44,913 nucleotides of DNA from Rhizosphaericola sp047606825 (GCA_047606825.1 JASGDY010000077.1:1-44913); one strand, 5' to 3'; shown: positions 11,384 to 20,390, numbered from the stretch's first letter. The notes: generated by a model from the sequence alone, not told the origin. Numbers and translations are program-made.

Positions 11384-12637
11384 ATGAACAAGTTAGGTAC
11401 ACTGTTGGGGATTTTTCTGTTTTTTTCAGGATTTACTTATGCACAGGAAAAAGTCATTTTGCCCGAAGGTATAGCCAACAAATGGTACAAAAAAGCCCTG
11501 AAAACTACGCCCGGTGCTTATGACACAAAATCCTACCTGCCTTTGCTTGGGGGGAAAAGGGTAGCCATATTTGCCAACCAGACCACCGTCATCGGCAACA
11601 TGCACCTCGTGGATTCACTGAAAAAACTGGGCGTCAACATCGTCAAAATATTTAGTCCCGAACATGGATTCCGCGGCACGGCAGACGCCGGCGAACACGT
11701 GGAAAGCTACATCGACAAAGAAACAGGCATCAAAGTCGTCTCACTCTACGGCACCAAAAGTACGCCTACAGCCGAAGACCTGTCGGACGTGGATGTGACG
11801 CTGTTTGACTTGCAGGACGTGGGGTTGCGCTTTTTTACCTATATCAAATCACTGCAAAACTTTTTGGAGGGGAGCATAGACAACCGTAAACCTGTCATTG
11901 TTCTGGACCGTCCCAACCCGAACGGCTTTTATGTCGATGGCCCGATATTGGACATGCGCTACAAAAGCGGCGTCGGTACGCAACCCATTCCCGTCGTACA
12001 CGGCATGACGATGGGCGAATATGCGCAGATGCTCGTCGGCGAACATTGGCTGAAAACCAAGACCGCCTACACACCGGAAACGGTACAACTGACGGTCATC
12101 AAATGCAAAAAATATGACCACCGTTACCTATACGTGCTACCGGTAAAGCCATCGCCCAACCTGCCCAGCATGTCCGCCATCTATTGGTATGCATCGACCT
12201 GTTTTTTTGAAGGAACCAACCTGAGCGAAGGCCGCGGTACGGAGCATCCGTTTACGACATTTGGACATCCCGACCTACCCAAAAATCTTTTTGCCTTCGT
12301 GCCGTCCAGCCGTCCGGGAGCGAAAAGTTCCAAACTCTACGGACAGACCTGCTACGGCTGGGACATCACGGAAAAACAGATGCCACGGCATATCGACCTA
12401 CACTGGCTTATCCAAGCCTACCAACTGTTTCCGGACAAAAGCAAGTTTTTCCTCACACCCAGTGACACAACCAAACCCGAAAACTTTTTCTTCAACAAGC
12501 TGGCGGGCAACGACACGCTGATGCAGCAAATCAAAAACAATGTTTCCGAAAACGACATCAGAGCAAGCTGGCAGCCGGGACTGACCCGATTCAAACAAAT
12601 CAGGAAAAAATACTTATTGTACAAGGATTTTGAATAG
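11384..12637 (+). CDS. namZ: Exo-beta-N-acetylmuramidase NamZ family (DUF1343, GH171)
   Basis: A 417-residue protein with a signal peptide (1-20, cleavage at TYA-QE). Family motifs are visible: FANQTTV, FSPEHGFRG (91-98), DLQDVGLRFFTYI, VLDRPNPNG, GMTMGEYA and FFEGTNLSEGRGTEHPF. These match DUF1343, whose characterised members (NamZ of Bacillus and Tannerella) release N-acetylmuramic acid from the non-reducing ends of peptidoglycan fragments. The protein should act in the periplasm in wall recycling. The ATG at 11384 starts the signal peptide. No MurNAc transport or kinase gene is adjacent, so the pathway context is not shown here. Confidence 0.92.
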   Translation: MNKLGTLLGIFLFFSGFTYAQEKVILPEGIANKWYKKALKTTPGAYDTKSYLPLLGGKRVAIFANQTTVIGNMHLVDSLKKLGVNIVKIFSPEHGFRGTADAGEHVESYIDKETGIKVVSLYGTKSTPTAEDLSDVDVTLFDLQDVGLRFFTYIKSLQNFLEGSIDNRKPVIVLDRPNPNGFYVDGPILDMRYKSGVGTQPIPVVHGMTMGEYAQMLVGEHWLKTKTAYTPETVQLTVIKCKKYDHRYLYVLPVKPSPNLPSMSAIYWYASTCFFEGTNLSEGRGTEHPFTTFGHPDLPKNLFAFVPSSRPGAKSSKLYGQTCYGWDITEKQMPRHIDLHWLIQAYQLFPDKSKFFLTPSDTTKPENFFFNKLAGNDTLMQQIKNNVSENDIRASWQPGLTRFKQIRKKYLLYKDFE

Positions 12638-12689
12638 GCTGTCCTCACGCCGAGTCAAGAATAAAAAAAGAGAGATTTCTTTTCTTATC

Positions 12690-12735
12690 TGTTCCGTTTC
12701 TACGGAACTTTTTGGGCCAGTCTGTTACAACAGAA
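12690..12735. repeat. Fragment of a CTACGGAACTTT repeat family
   Basis: This stretch shares CTACGGAACTTT, then CCA and TGTTAC at similar spacing, with the right half of the inverted repeat at 17137-17190. It has decayed on both sides. It lies in the gap between the NamZ-like gene and the small minus-strand ORF. I see no coding content in it. Confidence 0.4.
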
Positions 12736-12779
12736 CCCTTGCGTCGGGAAAACAATCAACGCTTGATTTGTATTATCGG

Positions 12780-13040
12780 TCAACCTCGGTTCAAATGCCA
12801 TGAACAATTGTTGCTGTCAAGCTGCTGCGCAGCATATTTGCGGATGTAATAAAGCAACGTTTCAGAAGGTTTGATAGCCTTTAGGGACTTTATATTGTCC
12901 ACTGCCTCCTTGAAATCGTAGAACACGCGGCGCAACACCGGGTCTTTCCGCAAGTGCAGAATGAACTTCCTCTTTTGGGAGAAAGGCAGTTCATTATACA
13001 GAAATGCAAGCATAAACTCTTTTGTGTACAGTTTCTCCAT
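12780..13040 (-). CDS. Small hypothetical protein
   Basis: An 86-residue protein from the ATG at 13040; an in-frame ATG at 13058 adds six residues. It is mostly helical and basic, with no TM segment, no signal peptide and no cysteine pair that would suggest a zinc finger. The segment KEFMLAFLYNELPFSQKRK resembles the first helices of short Bacteroidota anti-sigma-like or regulatory proteins, but I cannot assign a family. It is alone and divergent from the ABC exporter gene. Confidence 0.6.
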   Translation of the reverse strand: MEKLYTKEFMLAFLYNELPFSQKRKFILHLRKDPVLRRVFYDFKEAVDNIKSLKAIKPSETLLYYIRKYAAQQLDSNNCSWHLNRG

Positions 13041-13081
13041 ACCTATCAATTTAATCATTAAACAAAGTATTTGTCAATACA

Positions 13082-13175
13082 GATAACGTAATGTACGTGG
13101 CTATATTTTATCCAGAGCTATCGGAAAATCATTATTTTCCGTTTTATCTCTACTCTATACCACGTAATGTTTATC
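13082..13175. other. Nested inverted-repeat structure in the intergenic region
   Basis: An inner hairpin CGGAAAAT/ATTTTCCG (13122-13129 with 13134-13141, loop CATT) sits inside outer arms: GATAA (13082-13086) with TTATC (13171-13175), and ACGTGG (13095-13100) with CCACGT (13160-13165). The layered pairing suggests a structured leader or regulatory RNA. It lies between the divergent small ORF and the ABC exporter. Direction of transcription is not shown. Confidence 0.4.
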
Positions 13176-13287
13176 ATAGAAGTCATTTACGTCTGAAAAA
13201 GTTTAAATCAGTTCATAGTTCCATCAGTTAGACACGAAACCATACACATCAAATATCGCACCATAAAACCGCATCCCAATATCTGCG

Positions 13288-13295
13288 TACCTTTG
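13288..13295 (+). promoter_or_regulatory. -7 element directly before the ABC exporter start
   Basis: TACCTTTG matches TAnnTTTG exactly and ends 6 bp before the ATG at 13302. With the usual distance to the start site, transcription would begin at or within 1-2 bases of the ATG, giving a leaderless mRNA. No TTTG lies at the -33 position (AAAA at 13265-13268). Confidence 0.55.
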
Positions 13296-13301
13296 CCGTC
13301 A

Positions 13302-15059
13302 ATGAAACTATTCATCCAATATTTACGCCCGTACAAATGGCTGATTTTGCTCGCCTTGTTTTTCGCAGCCATCAACCAAGTCTTTTCCTTGTTGAATCCT
13401 TATATTTTCGGGAACCTGATTATCGACCCTTATGCCAACAAGGCGGCGGATTTTCGGAACAAAGGCCTTGATGCGGCATTCTACAACGGGATTGCCAAAG
13501 GTTTGCTGATGATTATCGGCGTTGCAATGGTTTCTCGTATCGGGAAGGCGCTCCAGGACTATGTCGTCAATGTCGTCATCCAAAAATTTGGCGCGACGCT
13601 GTACACCGACGGGCTAAAACACGCATTGCGTCTGCCTTACCAGGATTTTGAAGACCAGCGCAGCGGCGAGACGCTTTCCACCCTGATAAAAGTACGTGCC
13701 GACTGCGAAAAATTCATTTCCAGTTTTGTCAACGTCCTGTTCACGACCATTGTCGGGATTGTGTTTGTGGTGATTGTCGCGTTTCGGCTGAGTCCGCTGC
13801 TGCCGCTCATCTACCTTGTCGGCGCGGTCGTATTGGCATGGCTGACAAGCGTGCTGAGCCGGAAGATCAAAGCCATACAAAAGAAAATCGTCCGCGACAC
13901 CAACGCACTTGCAGGCAGCACCACCGAATCGCTCCGCAACATCGAACTGGTCAAAAGCCTCGGGCTGACGCAACAGGAAGTCAAAAGGCTCAACACCAAC
14001 ACCATGAAAATCCTGCAACTGGAACTGAAAAAGGTAAAAGGCATCCGTTCCATCAGCTTTATACAAGGGACTTTCGTCAACTTCTTGCAGCAGTGCATCA
14101 TGTTTTCATTGCTGTATTTTGTGTTCAAGGACAAGATTACGGTCGGGCAGTTGATGATGATGCAATTTTATTCCTTTTTCATCTTTGGGCCGTTGCAGGA
14201 GCTGGGCAATATCATCCTGTCTTACCGCGAGGCGGAAGCGTCGCTCATCAACCTGCAAAACCTGTTCAACAAACAAACGGAATACCGTCCCGGCAACCCG
14301 CAGGAAGTCGGCGCGATTGACGACCTACGCTTCAAGGAAGTAGTGTTCCAACATCCGTCGGCGAACAAACCCGCCATCAACAGCATTTCGTTTGAGGTCA
14401 AAAAAGGGGAAACCATCGCGTTTGTCGGGCCTTCCGGTGCAGGCAAGACGACCTTGGTCAAGCTCCTGGTCGGACTGTACCATCCGACGCAGGGAAGCGT
14501 TTATTACAATGGTTTTGACGACAAGACGATCGACTTTGAAAACATGCGCCACCAGATAGGTTTTGTCACGCAGGAAACACAGCTTTTTTCCGGTTCCATC
14601 CGCGAAAATTTGTTGTTTGTCAATCCTACGGCAACCGACGAGGCAATCAACGATGTCATCCGCAAGGCTTCCGCACAAAACATCGTCGAACGTGGCAGCC
14701 AAGGACTGGAAACCGTCATCGGCGAAGGCGGACTGAAACTTTCGGGTGGGGAACGCCAACGCCTGTCCATAGCACGCGCTCTGCTGCGCCAGCCCCGGCT
14801 GATGATTTTCGACGAAGCGACATCGGCACTTGACTCCATTACCGAAAAAGAAATCAGCGACACCATCAAAGACATCGCCAACCAACGTCAAAACATCACC
14901 ATCATGATCGCGCACCGTCTATCGACCATCATGTATGCCGACACCATCTATGTATTGGAACGCGGCAAGATTGCGGAACAAGGCAACCACCATGAACTTG
15001 TCGAAAAGAAAGGGCTGTACTATGCGATGTGGCGGCAACAGATTGGAGAAGAAGATTAA
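13302..15059 (+). CDS. ABC exporter, fused permease and ATPase (half transporter)
   Basis: A 585-residue protein. The N-terminal exporter membrane domain (about 1-320) has six predicted TM helices. The ATPase (about 340-585) has Walker A GPSGAGKT (about 376-383), Q-loop FVTQETQLFSGS, signature LSGGERQ (about 480), Walker B LMIFDEA with ALDS D-loop, and switch IAHRLST. All catalytic residues are present, so a homodimer should be active. This is the MsbA/lipid-and-drug exporter type; the substrate cannot be read from the sequence. I chose the ATG at 13302; a TTG three codons upstream lies inside the -7 box and is unlikely. It stands alone. Confidence 0.93.
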   Translation: MKLFIQYLRPYKWLILLALFFAAINQVFSLLNPYIFGNLIIDPYANKAADFRNKGLDAAFYNGIAKGLLMIIGVAMVSRIGKALQDYVVNVVIQKFGATLYTDGLKHALRLPYQDFEDQRSGETLSTLIKVRADCEKFISSFVNVLFTTIVGIVFVVIVAFRLSPLLPLIYLVGAVVLAWLTSVLSRKIKAIQKKIVRDTNALAGSTTESLRNIELVKSLGLTQQEVKRLNTNTMKILQLELKKVKGIRSISFIQGTFVNFLQQCIMFSLLYFVFKDKITVGQLMMMQFYSFFIFGPLQELGNIILSYREAEASLINLQNLFNKQTEYRPGNPQEVGAIDDLRFKEVVFQHPSANKPAINSISFEVKKGETIAFVGPSGAGKTTLVKLLVGLYHPTQGSVYYNGFDDKTIDFENMRHQIGFVTQETQLFSGSIRENLLFVNPTATDEAINDVIRKASAQNIVERGSQGLETVIGEGGLKLSGGERQRLSIARALLRQPRLMIFDEATSALDSITEKEISDTIKDIANQRQNITIMIAHRLSTIMYADTIYVLERGKIAEQGNHHELVEKKGLYYAMWRQQIGEED

Positions 15060-15127
15060 GGCTTGGATAGGGTAGAATCCAATGGGCTAAGCATACACTA
15101 TTAAAGGACATCTTAAAGACGTTATTG

Positions 15128-15199
15128 CGCTGTTCGGGATTTGCAATGCACTGCTATTATCCGCCGATACGGCTTCAGGATTACAAATCCCGAAGAGCG
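15128..15199. repeat. Inverted repeat of the CGCTGTTCGGGATTTG family
   Basis: The arms 15128-15147 and 15180-15199 are reverse complements over 20 bp with two mismatches, separated by 32 bp. The left arm shares CGCTGTTCGGG and TTTGCAA with 20161-20178. It lies in the 260-bp gap between the convergent ABC exporter and MacB-type permease genes. I see no gene in this gap. Confidence 0.65.
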
Positions 15200-15319
15200 G
15201 AGTAATAAAAATTATTGGTCTATATTGAATTTCATTATCGTATTAAACACAGTAATGTACTGAACAATAGTTGATGGCTTATTGAAAAATATTCAGAAAA
15301 AATCAGGCAATCCCATTTT

Positions 15320-16597
15320 CTACTCATACCGCAACGCATCGATAGGATTCAACCGGGAAGCCTTTTGGGCGGGATAGGCGCCTGCCGCCAGCCCAACGAC
15401 CGTACATATAAAGATTCCGAAAACCACCCATCCCCACGGAACGACAAATCCCACACCCAAGGACAAGGACACGATGTTGCCCACAACGATACCCAGGATA
15501 ATCCCGAAAACCGCGCCCATGACACTGATGAAGGTCGACTCGAAAAGGAACTGTTGTTTGATATTGCCGCTTTTGCCGCCGATGGCCTTTACAAGTCCGA
15601 CTTCCTTGGTACGTTCGCTGACGGCAACGAGCATGATGTTCATCAGTCCGATAGCCGCGCCGATCAGCGTAATAACGCCGATGGCTGCCGCCGCACCTTG
15701 CAGGCTTCCCATCATGCCGATGACCGTCTGCGCCATCTTGTCGCTTTTGTTGACGGTAAAATTGTCGTCGTCCGTGGGCGGCAACCGACGCACGCCACGG
15801 AAAATCGACGTTGCCTCGCCGATGGCGGCCGGAATGTCGTTGACCGTATTGCACAACACGCCAATCGCAAAGGACGACGACGCGGCAGTATTGGCGCGCC
15901 GCAGGTTATTGTAGGATGCCATCACCAGGTTGTCCTTGCTGCCAAAACCGCCGGAACCCTTGGCTTCCAGCAACCCCACGACGAGATACGGGCGGCTGCC
16001 GACATGTACGACCTTGCCTACGCATTTGTCCTTGCTGTTTTCGCCAAACAGTCTGGCGGCGACATCGTTGCCCAGCAGACATACGTCCCTGCCACTGCTG
16101 ACGTCCATCTTGTTAAGGTTGCGTCCGGCGGCGATGGAAAAACCGTTGACCTCGATATAGTTTTCGTCAATGCCGCTCAGGGAGACGTTGGGATTGGTTT
16201 TCTTGTTGCCGTAGTGGACCTCGACGTTGCCGGTGCCGTCCAACGCCAGGCTGACGACGGCTGGGAAATGGTAGTTTTCCTTGAACTTTTCGGCTTCCTG
16301 GATTGTGATGTATCTGTCCAGATTGGATTTCTTGGCTTTTTTGGAGTCAATGGTTTTCTGTGAACGGTCTTCGTTGTCGTTGCCGAAGCGGTTACGGTCT
16401 TTGTAGACAATGGTAAAACCGTTGGCTCCCATCGATGAAAAGCTTTTCATCATCTTGGCATTGACGGCCGATATCGCAGTGACGATGCCAATCAGAGCCA
16501 TAATCCCAAAGGCGATGATGGTAATCGTGATGCCACTGCGTAGCTTGTTGCTCCTAACGGTCTGGTATGCCAAGCCTATGTTGTCCCAAAGTTTCAA
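15320..16597 (-). CDS. MacB-type ABC transporter permease
   Basis: A 425-residue protein with the MacB/FtsX layout: TM1 (about 21-43), a large periplasmic domain (about 44-290, MacB_PCD-like), then three TM helices. The FtsX core includes IGLMNIMLVAVSERTKEVGLVKAIG and the C-terminal PAQKASRLNPIDALRYE, both classic for this family. Such permeases work with a separate ATPase and often a periplasmic adaptor as a mechanotransmission pump; neither partner gene is next to it. The start is a TTG at 16597: no in-frame ATG exists before the TGA at 16625-16627, and the residues from the TTG match the family N-terminus (KLWDNIGLAYQTVRSNKLRS). Confidence 0.9.
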   Translation of the reverse strand: MKLWDNIGLAYQTVRSNKLRSGITITIIAFGIMALIGIVTAISAVNAKMMKSFSSMGANGFTIVYKDRNRFGNDNEDRSQKTIDSKKAKKSNLDRYITIQEAEKFKENYHFPAVVSLALDGTGNVEVHYGNKKTNPNVSLSGIDENYIEVNGFSIAAGRNLNKMDVSSGRDVCLLGNDVAARLFGENSKDKCVGKVVHVGSRPYLVVGLLEAKGSGGFGSKDNLVMASYNNLRRANTAASSSFAIGVLCNTVNDIPAAIGEATSIFRGVRRLPPTDDDNFTVNKSDKMAQTVIGMMGSLQGAAAAIGVITLIGAAIGLMNIMLVAVSERTKEVGLVKAIGGKSGNIKQQFLFESTFISVMGAVFGIILGIVVGNIVSLSLGVGFVVPWGWVVFGIFICTVVGLAAGAYPAQKASRLNPIDALRYE

Positions 16598-17316
16598 TAT
16601 GCGGAGTTTTGCCCTAAAAATACGTCACTGATACCATCCTCCGGCGGAAAATATGGCTAAAGGGTGGAAAATATGGCTGGACGGCAATTTTTGGTTTTGT
16701 AAAATGAATAAGCCATGGATGCTTTTCGGGGCATTCCCGTGCTTCTTTTATCCCAGGGCAAAATTAGGCTTCGACATTTTTTGTTAAAATGACCAAAATA
16801 ATGTTTTGGTAGATAGGAAAACGGAATCATATAAGTACGAAATGTAGCAGGTAGGCATACAGATTGTTATACATTTCATAGCAAAAACGTTTGGGTAAAA
16901 AGTGGATATACTCCACGCAGCATAAAAATGTACATTGAAAAAAGTGAATACCTCACCGTGATTATCTCGTAGGCGGGAATGACTGCAAAGGTCATCATTA
17001 CGTATTCAATGCACTGTTTTGCCCAACGAGGGGGGTAGCGTTACGCAAGATTCTTTTATTTATAATGCAAATCAAGGTTTGACAAAGTCCGCGGCGGCGG
17101 ACGAACTTATGGTAGAATTAACGGATTCGTTCAAATGAGTTCCATGGGAACGACCTTATCAACAATTATAAGGTCGTTCCTACGGAACTTTATAGACCAT
17201 ATTGTTACCAAGGCTACCATAAGTACGCTCCTCCGGAGCTGAAACACGTCATCTTTTAATATTATTTTCAACCCTTGATTGGCATTTATACTAAATTACA
17301 GGTTAAAAACATGTTG
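16598..17316. other. Long intergenic region without genes
   Basis: About 720 bp between the divergent MacB-type permease and the WG-repeat gene. I see no credible ORF. It contains a degenerate half of the GGCGGGAATGAC-type repeat (around 16970-17000, compare 20249-20309), the inverted repeat 17137-17190, and a short GCTCC/GGAGC palindrome near 17226-17239. The rest is AT-rich and unassigned. Confidence 0.6.
17137..17190. repeat. Inverted repeat GGAACGACCTTAT family
   Basis: The arms 17137-17159 and 17168-17190 pair over 23 bp with three mismatches; the inner 13 bp are perfect. The loop is 8 nt. The right arm continues into CTACGGAACTTT, which also occurs at 12690-12735, and GGAACGA elements reappear near 22150. 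It is probably a dispersed non-autonomous repeat. Confidence 0.7.
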
Positions 17317-18402
17317 ATGAAAAGGATTTTTTTGTTTTTCATCCCACTCTCATTCTGTGTTACCGCAAATGCGCAACGTAACGACGAGGTATGGTATTCT
17401 TTCTACAACCAGGATTCGACACTGGTTGGGTTCCACGACGGCAATGGCGTGGAAAAAATCCGACCCAAGTTTACCATGCTTGCAGCCAGCAGGTTTGAGC
17501 ATATCATCGCGGTGACGGAAAAGGGAAACCCAAAAGCGAAAAGCTATTACCTGACCAAGGCTGGCAGGATTGTCGGCAGGGATAGTTTGCACTATTTTGA
17601 CAATGGGATGGATTGCGAGAGCGAGGGTTTCATTCGCTTCCGCGACCATGCCACGGACAAGGCCGGATTGTTTGACCGCAACGGAGACATTGCGGTCCCT
17701 GCGCAATACAATGACCTAACACGTGTCCACAACGGATTGGTTATGGCGATAAAAGATGCTGTAAAAAAGCAATGGGGGGAACATTACAGATGGGTCGGCG
17801 GCAGCGAAGTTCTGCTCGATACCGCCAACACGATATTGATTGACAGTTTTCCCTACAATGATGGACTGAATCTTTATGCGCCGCACATCTCTGAAAAACC
17901 GGAAAAGGATACGGCAATCTGGAAAACATTTCTCGGTCGCAACGGGCAGTATTATGCTTTCATCGATTATGAAAAAGAGTTTAAACTCTGGCTGACCGAT
18001 TCGTTGCTGCCTGGCATGACCATGGAAACCTTGCTAGACGCGTCCAACGAAACCATCGTATGGCAATCCCCGGGCGATTGGGAAAAGACAAAAAAAGACC
18101 TTTTTTTAAAAAACAATTTCGACTTGCTGCAAAAGGGTATGCGGGAAATCCTACAACCAGACTGTAATTATTTTATCTCCAAGGACGGGCTCAATCCGTT
18201 CATCTATGAAGAGCCCCAATATGCGCAATATATCGACGACGACCAAAATCCCGGCGCGTGGCGTTACCCTGTGATGGAAATCGTCGTTTCGCATGGCGGG
18301 AAAGGCGACTTTTCCCAAAACCATTATGATTTTCTACGGACAGACCAAGGCTATAAACTCATCAGTGTCACGATACGCAACGGAAAGATAAAGGCGGGAT
18401 AG
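17317..18402 (+). CDS. Secreted WG-repeat-like protein
   Basis: A 361-residue protein with a clear signal peptide (KRIFLFFIPLSFCVTANA, cleavage before QRND). The segment KAGLFDRNGDIAVPAQYNDL matches the WG (KWG) beta repeat, and weaker copies occur around FHDGNGVEKIRPKF and in the central part. WG repeats are of unknown function and are common in Bacteroidota envelope proteins. The C-terminal 130 residues do not resemble a family I know. I chose the ATG at 17317; the ATG at 17311 is equally possible. It converges with the DUF1440 gene, 85 bp apart. Confidence 0.75.
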   Translation: MKRIFLFFIPLSFCVTANAQRNDEVWYSFYNQDSTLVGFHDGNGVEKIRPKFTMLAASRFEHIIAVTEKGNPKAKSYYLTKAGRIVGRDSLHYFDNGMDCESEGFIRFRDHATDKAGLFDRNGDIAVPAQYNDLTRVHNGLVMAIKDAVKKQWGEHYRWVGGSEVLLDTANTILIDSFPYNDGLNLYAPHISEKPEKDTAIWKTFLGRNGQYYAFIDYEKEFKLWLTDSLLPGMTMETLLDASNETIVWQSPGDWEKTKKDLFLKNNFDLLQKGMREILQPDCNYFISKDGLNPFIYEEPQYAQYIDDDQNPGAWRYPVMEIVVSHGGKGDFSQNHYDFLRTDQGYKLISVTIRNGKIKAG

Positions 18403-18487
18403 CACATTTTTTGTAACCTGCACACAGTGGATAAAACAGCTACATACCATTCCGCAAAATGCTTGCTTCCGGCAATATCGCATCCAA

Positions 18488-19006
18488 TCAGGATGCCCCG
18501 TCCAGCAACTTTCGGCTGGCTTCCAATGCACCGCCAAAAATCAGGTGCGACCCCAGTTCCCATAGGTACCAGGACTTGGGCATTTTCTTGACCGGCCCTT
18601 GCAGTCCCAACGCCGGCAACGTGGAACCGTGCGTAACACACCACACCGCAGCTCCGGCGGCGACACCCTCGCCAACCGTCACTTTTTTGGATTTCTTGGC
18701 GGCGATGACATAACCGACACCCACCAATGCGCCAAAAACATAATGGATGGCTTTCAATGACCGCACTTTCTGCCGGTCCGAGAGCTCTTTTTTGGTAAAG
18801 AAATTATATACATCGTCCGCCATGACGGCCGGAGGCATCTTTTCGGGATGGTTGCTGACATCCGCGCCATATTGTGCTATTTCGATATTGGACGGCGGAA
18901 AATATTTTTCTCCGGCTTCCTGCAACGGCGGTTCGACCAATGCCTTGACCCAAGAGGCAAAAAGCCCACCTGCTATTCCCACAGCTATTTCTTTTCCGTA
19001 TTTCAT
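18488..19006 (-). CDS. DUF1440 (YagU-like) inner-membrane protein
   Basis: A 172-residue protein with hydrophobic segments at about 7-22, 88-105 and 113-135 and a final amphipathic stretch LGSHLIFGGALEASRKLL. Order and sequence resemble DUF1440, whose E. coli member YagU is an inner-membrane protein linked to acid tolerance. The N-terminal GIAGGLFASWVKALVEPPL is the most family-like segment. The start is the ATG at 19006, directly preceded on the minus strand by a TTTTTTACTTTTTAACC tract. Confidence 0.7.
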   Translation of the reverse strand: MKYGKEIAVGIAGGLFASWVKALVEPPLQEAGEKYFPPSNIEIAQYGADVSNHPEKMPPAVMADDVYNFFTKKELSDRQKVRSLKAIHYVFGALVGVGYVIAAKKSKKVTVGEGVAAGAAVWCVTHGSTLPALGLQGPVKKMPKSWYLWELGSHLIFGGALEASRKLLDGAS

Positions 19007-19015
19007 GGTGTATGG

Positions 19016-19030
19016 TTAAAAAGTAAAAAA
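19016..19030 (-). repeat. T-rich tract before the DUF1440 gene
   Basis: On the minus strand it reads TTTTTTACTTTTTAACC and ends about 10 bp before the ATG at 19006. It belongs to the oriented T-rich tract family: the T-rich strand points into the coding region. Confidence 0.5.
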
Positions 19031-19101
19031 TGCTCAATACCGAAGACTTAACGCAAAGAAATCCAAGGCTAACAGCTACTAGCCATCAGCCATTATTTTG
19101 C

Positions 19102-19109
19102 TACTTTTG
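19102..19109 (+). promoter_or_regulatory. -7 element before hldD
   Basis: TACTTTTG matches TAnnTTTG exactly and predicts a start site near 19114 and a leader of about 28 nt. The -33 position does not match TTTG. Confidence 0.5.
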
Positions 19110-19141
19110 CATAGGTCTAATTTACGCATAAAAAGAATAGC

Positions 19142-20143
19142 ATGGAACATTCAGGCAAAATTATCGTTACGGGCGCAGCCGGATTCATCGGAAGTGTATT
19201 GGTAGGTTATCTCAATACTTTGGGTTACAGCGACTTGATACTGGTGGACAATTTCGACGATGCGGACAAGCGGGCCAACTGGTCCGAAAAGCAGTTCACC
19301 GAAATCGTAGAAAAAGAATTTCTCGAAAAATGGCTGGATGCGCACGATGCCAAAATAGATTGTGTTTTCCACATGGGAGCCAATTCCAGCACTACGGAAT
19401 TTGACTATGAAGTCCACCGTAAATGGAATCTGGAATATACCAAGATACTCTGGAAATATTGCAACCAACGCAATGTACCGCTTATATATGCATCTTCGGC
19501 GGCAACTTACGGCGACGGCAACCTTGGTTACAGCGACGACCACGAGATTCCGTTTTCGTTGCAGCCGCTGAATGCTTACGGCGTCAGCAAAAACGAATTT
19601 GACAAATGGGCGTTGCAGCAGTCCGAAGAGTCGCAGCCACCGTTCTGGACCGGACTGAAGTTTTTCAACGTGTACGGTCCCAACGAACACCACAAAGGAC
19701 GCATGGCGAGCGTCATCCTGCATTCCTACCACCAAATCAAGCAAAACGGAGAGGTCAAACTCTTCAAAAGCCACCGACCGGACTATAAGGACGGTGAACA
19801 GTTGCGGGATTTTGTGTACGTCATCGACCTCGTCAAAGTGATGGCATGGATGATGCAGCAATATTTTGACGGCAATCCCGTTCCCAACGGACTGTACAAT
19901 ATCGGGACGGGACACGCGCGCAGCTTCTACGACCTTGCGGCCAATACGTTCCAGGCGATGGACGTGCCGACCAACATACAGTTCATCGACATGCCCGTGG
20001 ACATCCGTGACAAATACCAGTATTTTACCGAAGCGAAGATGGACAAACTGAGGACGGCGGGTTATTCCGCACCGTTTTACAGTCTGGAAGAAGGTATCGG
20101 AGACTATGTGGAGAATTATCTTTTGGCGAATAAAAATTATTGA
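19142..20143 (+). CDS. hldD: ADP-L-glycero-D-manno-heptose 6-epimerase
   Basis: A 333-residue extended SDR. NAD(P) binds at GAAGFIGS (11-18). The catalytic triad elements are SSAATYG and YGVSK (Tyr about 148). The substrate region FKSHRPDYKDGEQLRDFVYV is diagnostic for HldD/RfaD. The enzyme makes the L,D-heptose donor for LPS inner core, the last step of the ADP-heptose pathway. Other heptose genes (hldE, gmhA, gmhB) are not adjacent. The ATG at 19142 is the only sensible start. Length agrees with the family (about 310-330). Confidence 0.95.
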   Translation: MEHSGKIIVTGAAGFIGSVLVGYLNTLGYSDLILVDNFDDADKRANWSEKQFTEIVEKEFLEKWLDAHDAKIDCVFHMGANSSTTEFDYEVHRKWNLEYTKILWKYCNQRNVPLIYASSAATYGDGNLGYSDDHEIPFSLQPLNAYGVSKNEFDKWALQQSEESQPPFWTGLKFFNVYGPNEHHKGRMASVILHSYHQIKQNGEVKLFKSHRPDYKDGEQLRDFVYVIDLVKVMAWMMQQYFDGNPVPNGLYNIGTGHARSFYDLAANTFQAMDVPTNIQFIDMPVDIRDKYQYFTEAKMDKLRTAGYSAPFYSLEEGIGDYVENYLLANKNY

Positions 20144-20160
20144 TTTTGTCAGGCAACCTA

Positions 20161-20212
20161 CGCTGTTCGGGTTTGCAAGTCGCGAACCCCTGTCGGCGGA
20201 TTTGCAATCCGC
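20161..20212. repeat. Repeat with nested GGATTTGCAATCC palindromes
   Basis: CGCTGTTCGGG and TTTGCAA are shared with 15128-15147. GTTCG...CGAAC forms one imperfect hairpin, and GCGGATTTGCAATCCGC is a near-perfect palindrome (20196-20212). It lies just after hldD. Confidence 0.55.
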
Positions 20213-20248
20213 AAATTCAAGGTGCATTGAAACATATCGACATCTTAC

Positions 20249-20309
20249 CGTCATTCCCGCGCAGGCGGGAATCTCATTAGGGCAGATTCCTGCCTACGTG
20301 GGAATGACG
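20249..20309. repeat. Palindromic CGTCATTCCCGC repeat (REP-like)
   Basis: The arms 20249-20274 and 20284-20309 are reverse complements over 26 bp with three mismatches, all of which would still allow G-U pairs on one strand. The sequence type CGTCATTCCCGCGCAGGCGG is a dispersed intergenic repeat in many bacteria. A decayed half copy lies at about 16970-17000. Confidence 0.75.
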
Positions 20310-20390
20310 CGAAAGGTGTTCATAACATATACATTTTTATACACCGTGAAGTATAACTTTGGGTCTGCGTTGGGCGTTTTTGCACCTAAC

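Noticed and set aside
12780..13058. Anti-sigma factor call for the small protein
   Set aside because: There is only a weak resemblance in one helix, no TM segment and no sigma gene next to it.
15365..16363. 332-codon plus-strand frame opposite the MacB-type permease
   Set aside because: Antisense shadow, rich in Asp/His/Ala with no family features, while the minus-strand protein has a full FtsX/MacB pattern.
16598..17316. Riboswitch or small RNA in the long intergenic region
   Set aside because: No known riboswitch core or paired promoter-terminator unit is visible; the structure present is explained by repeats.
19151..20254. 367-codon minus-strand frame opposite hldD
   Set aside because: Antisense shadow of hldD; it runs into the intergenic repeats and has no domain.
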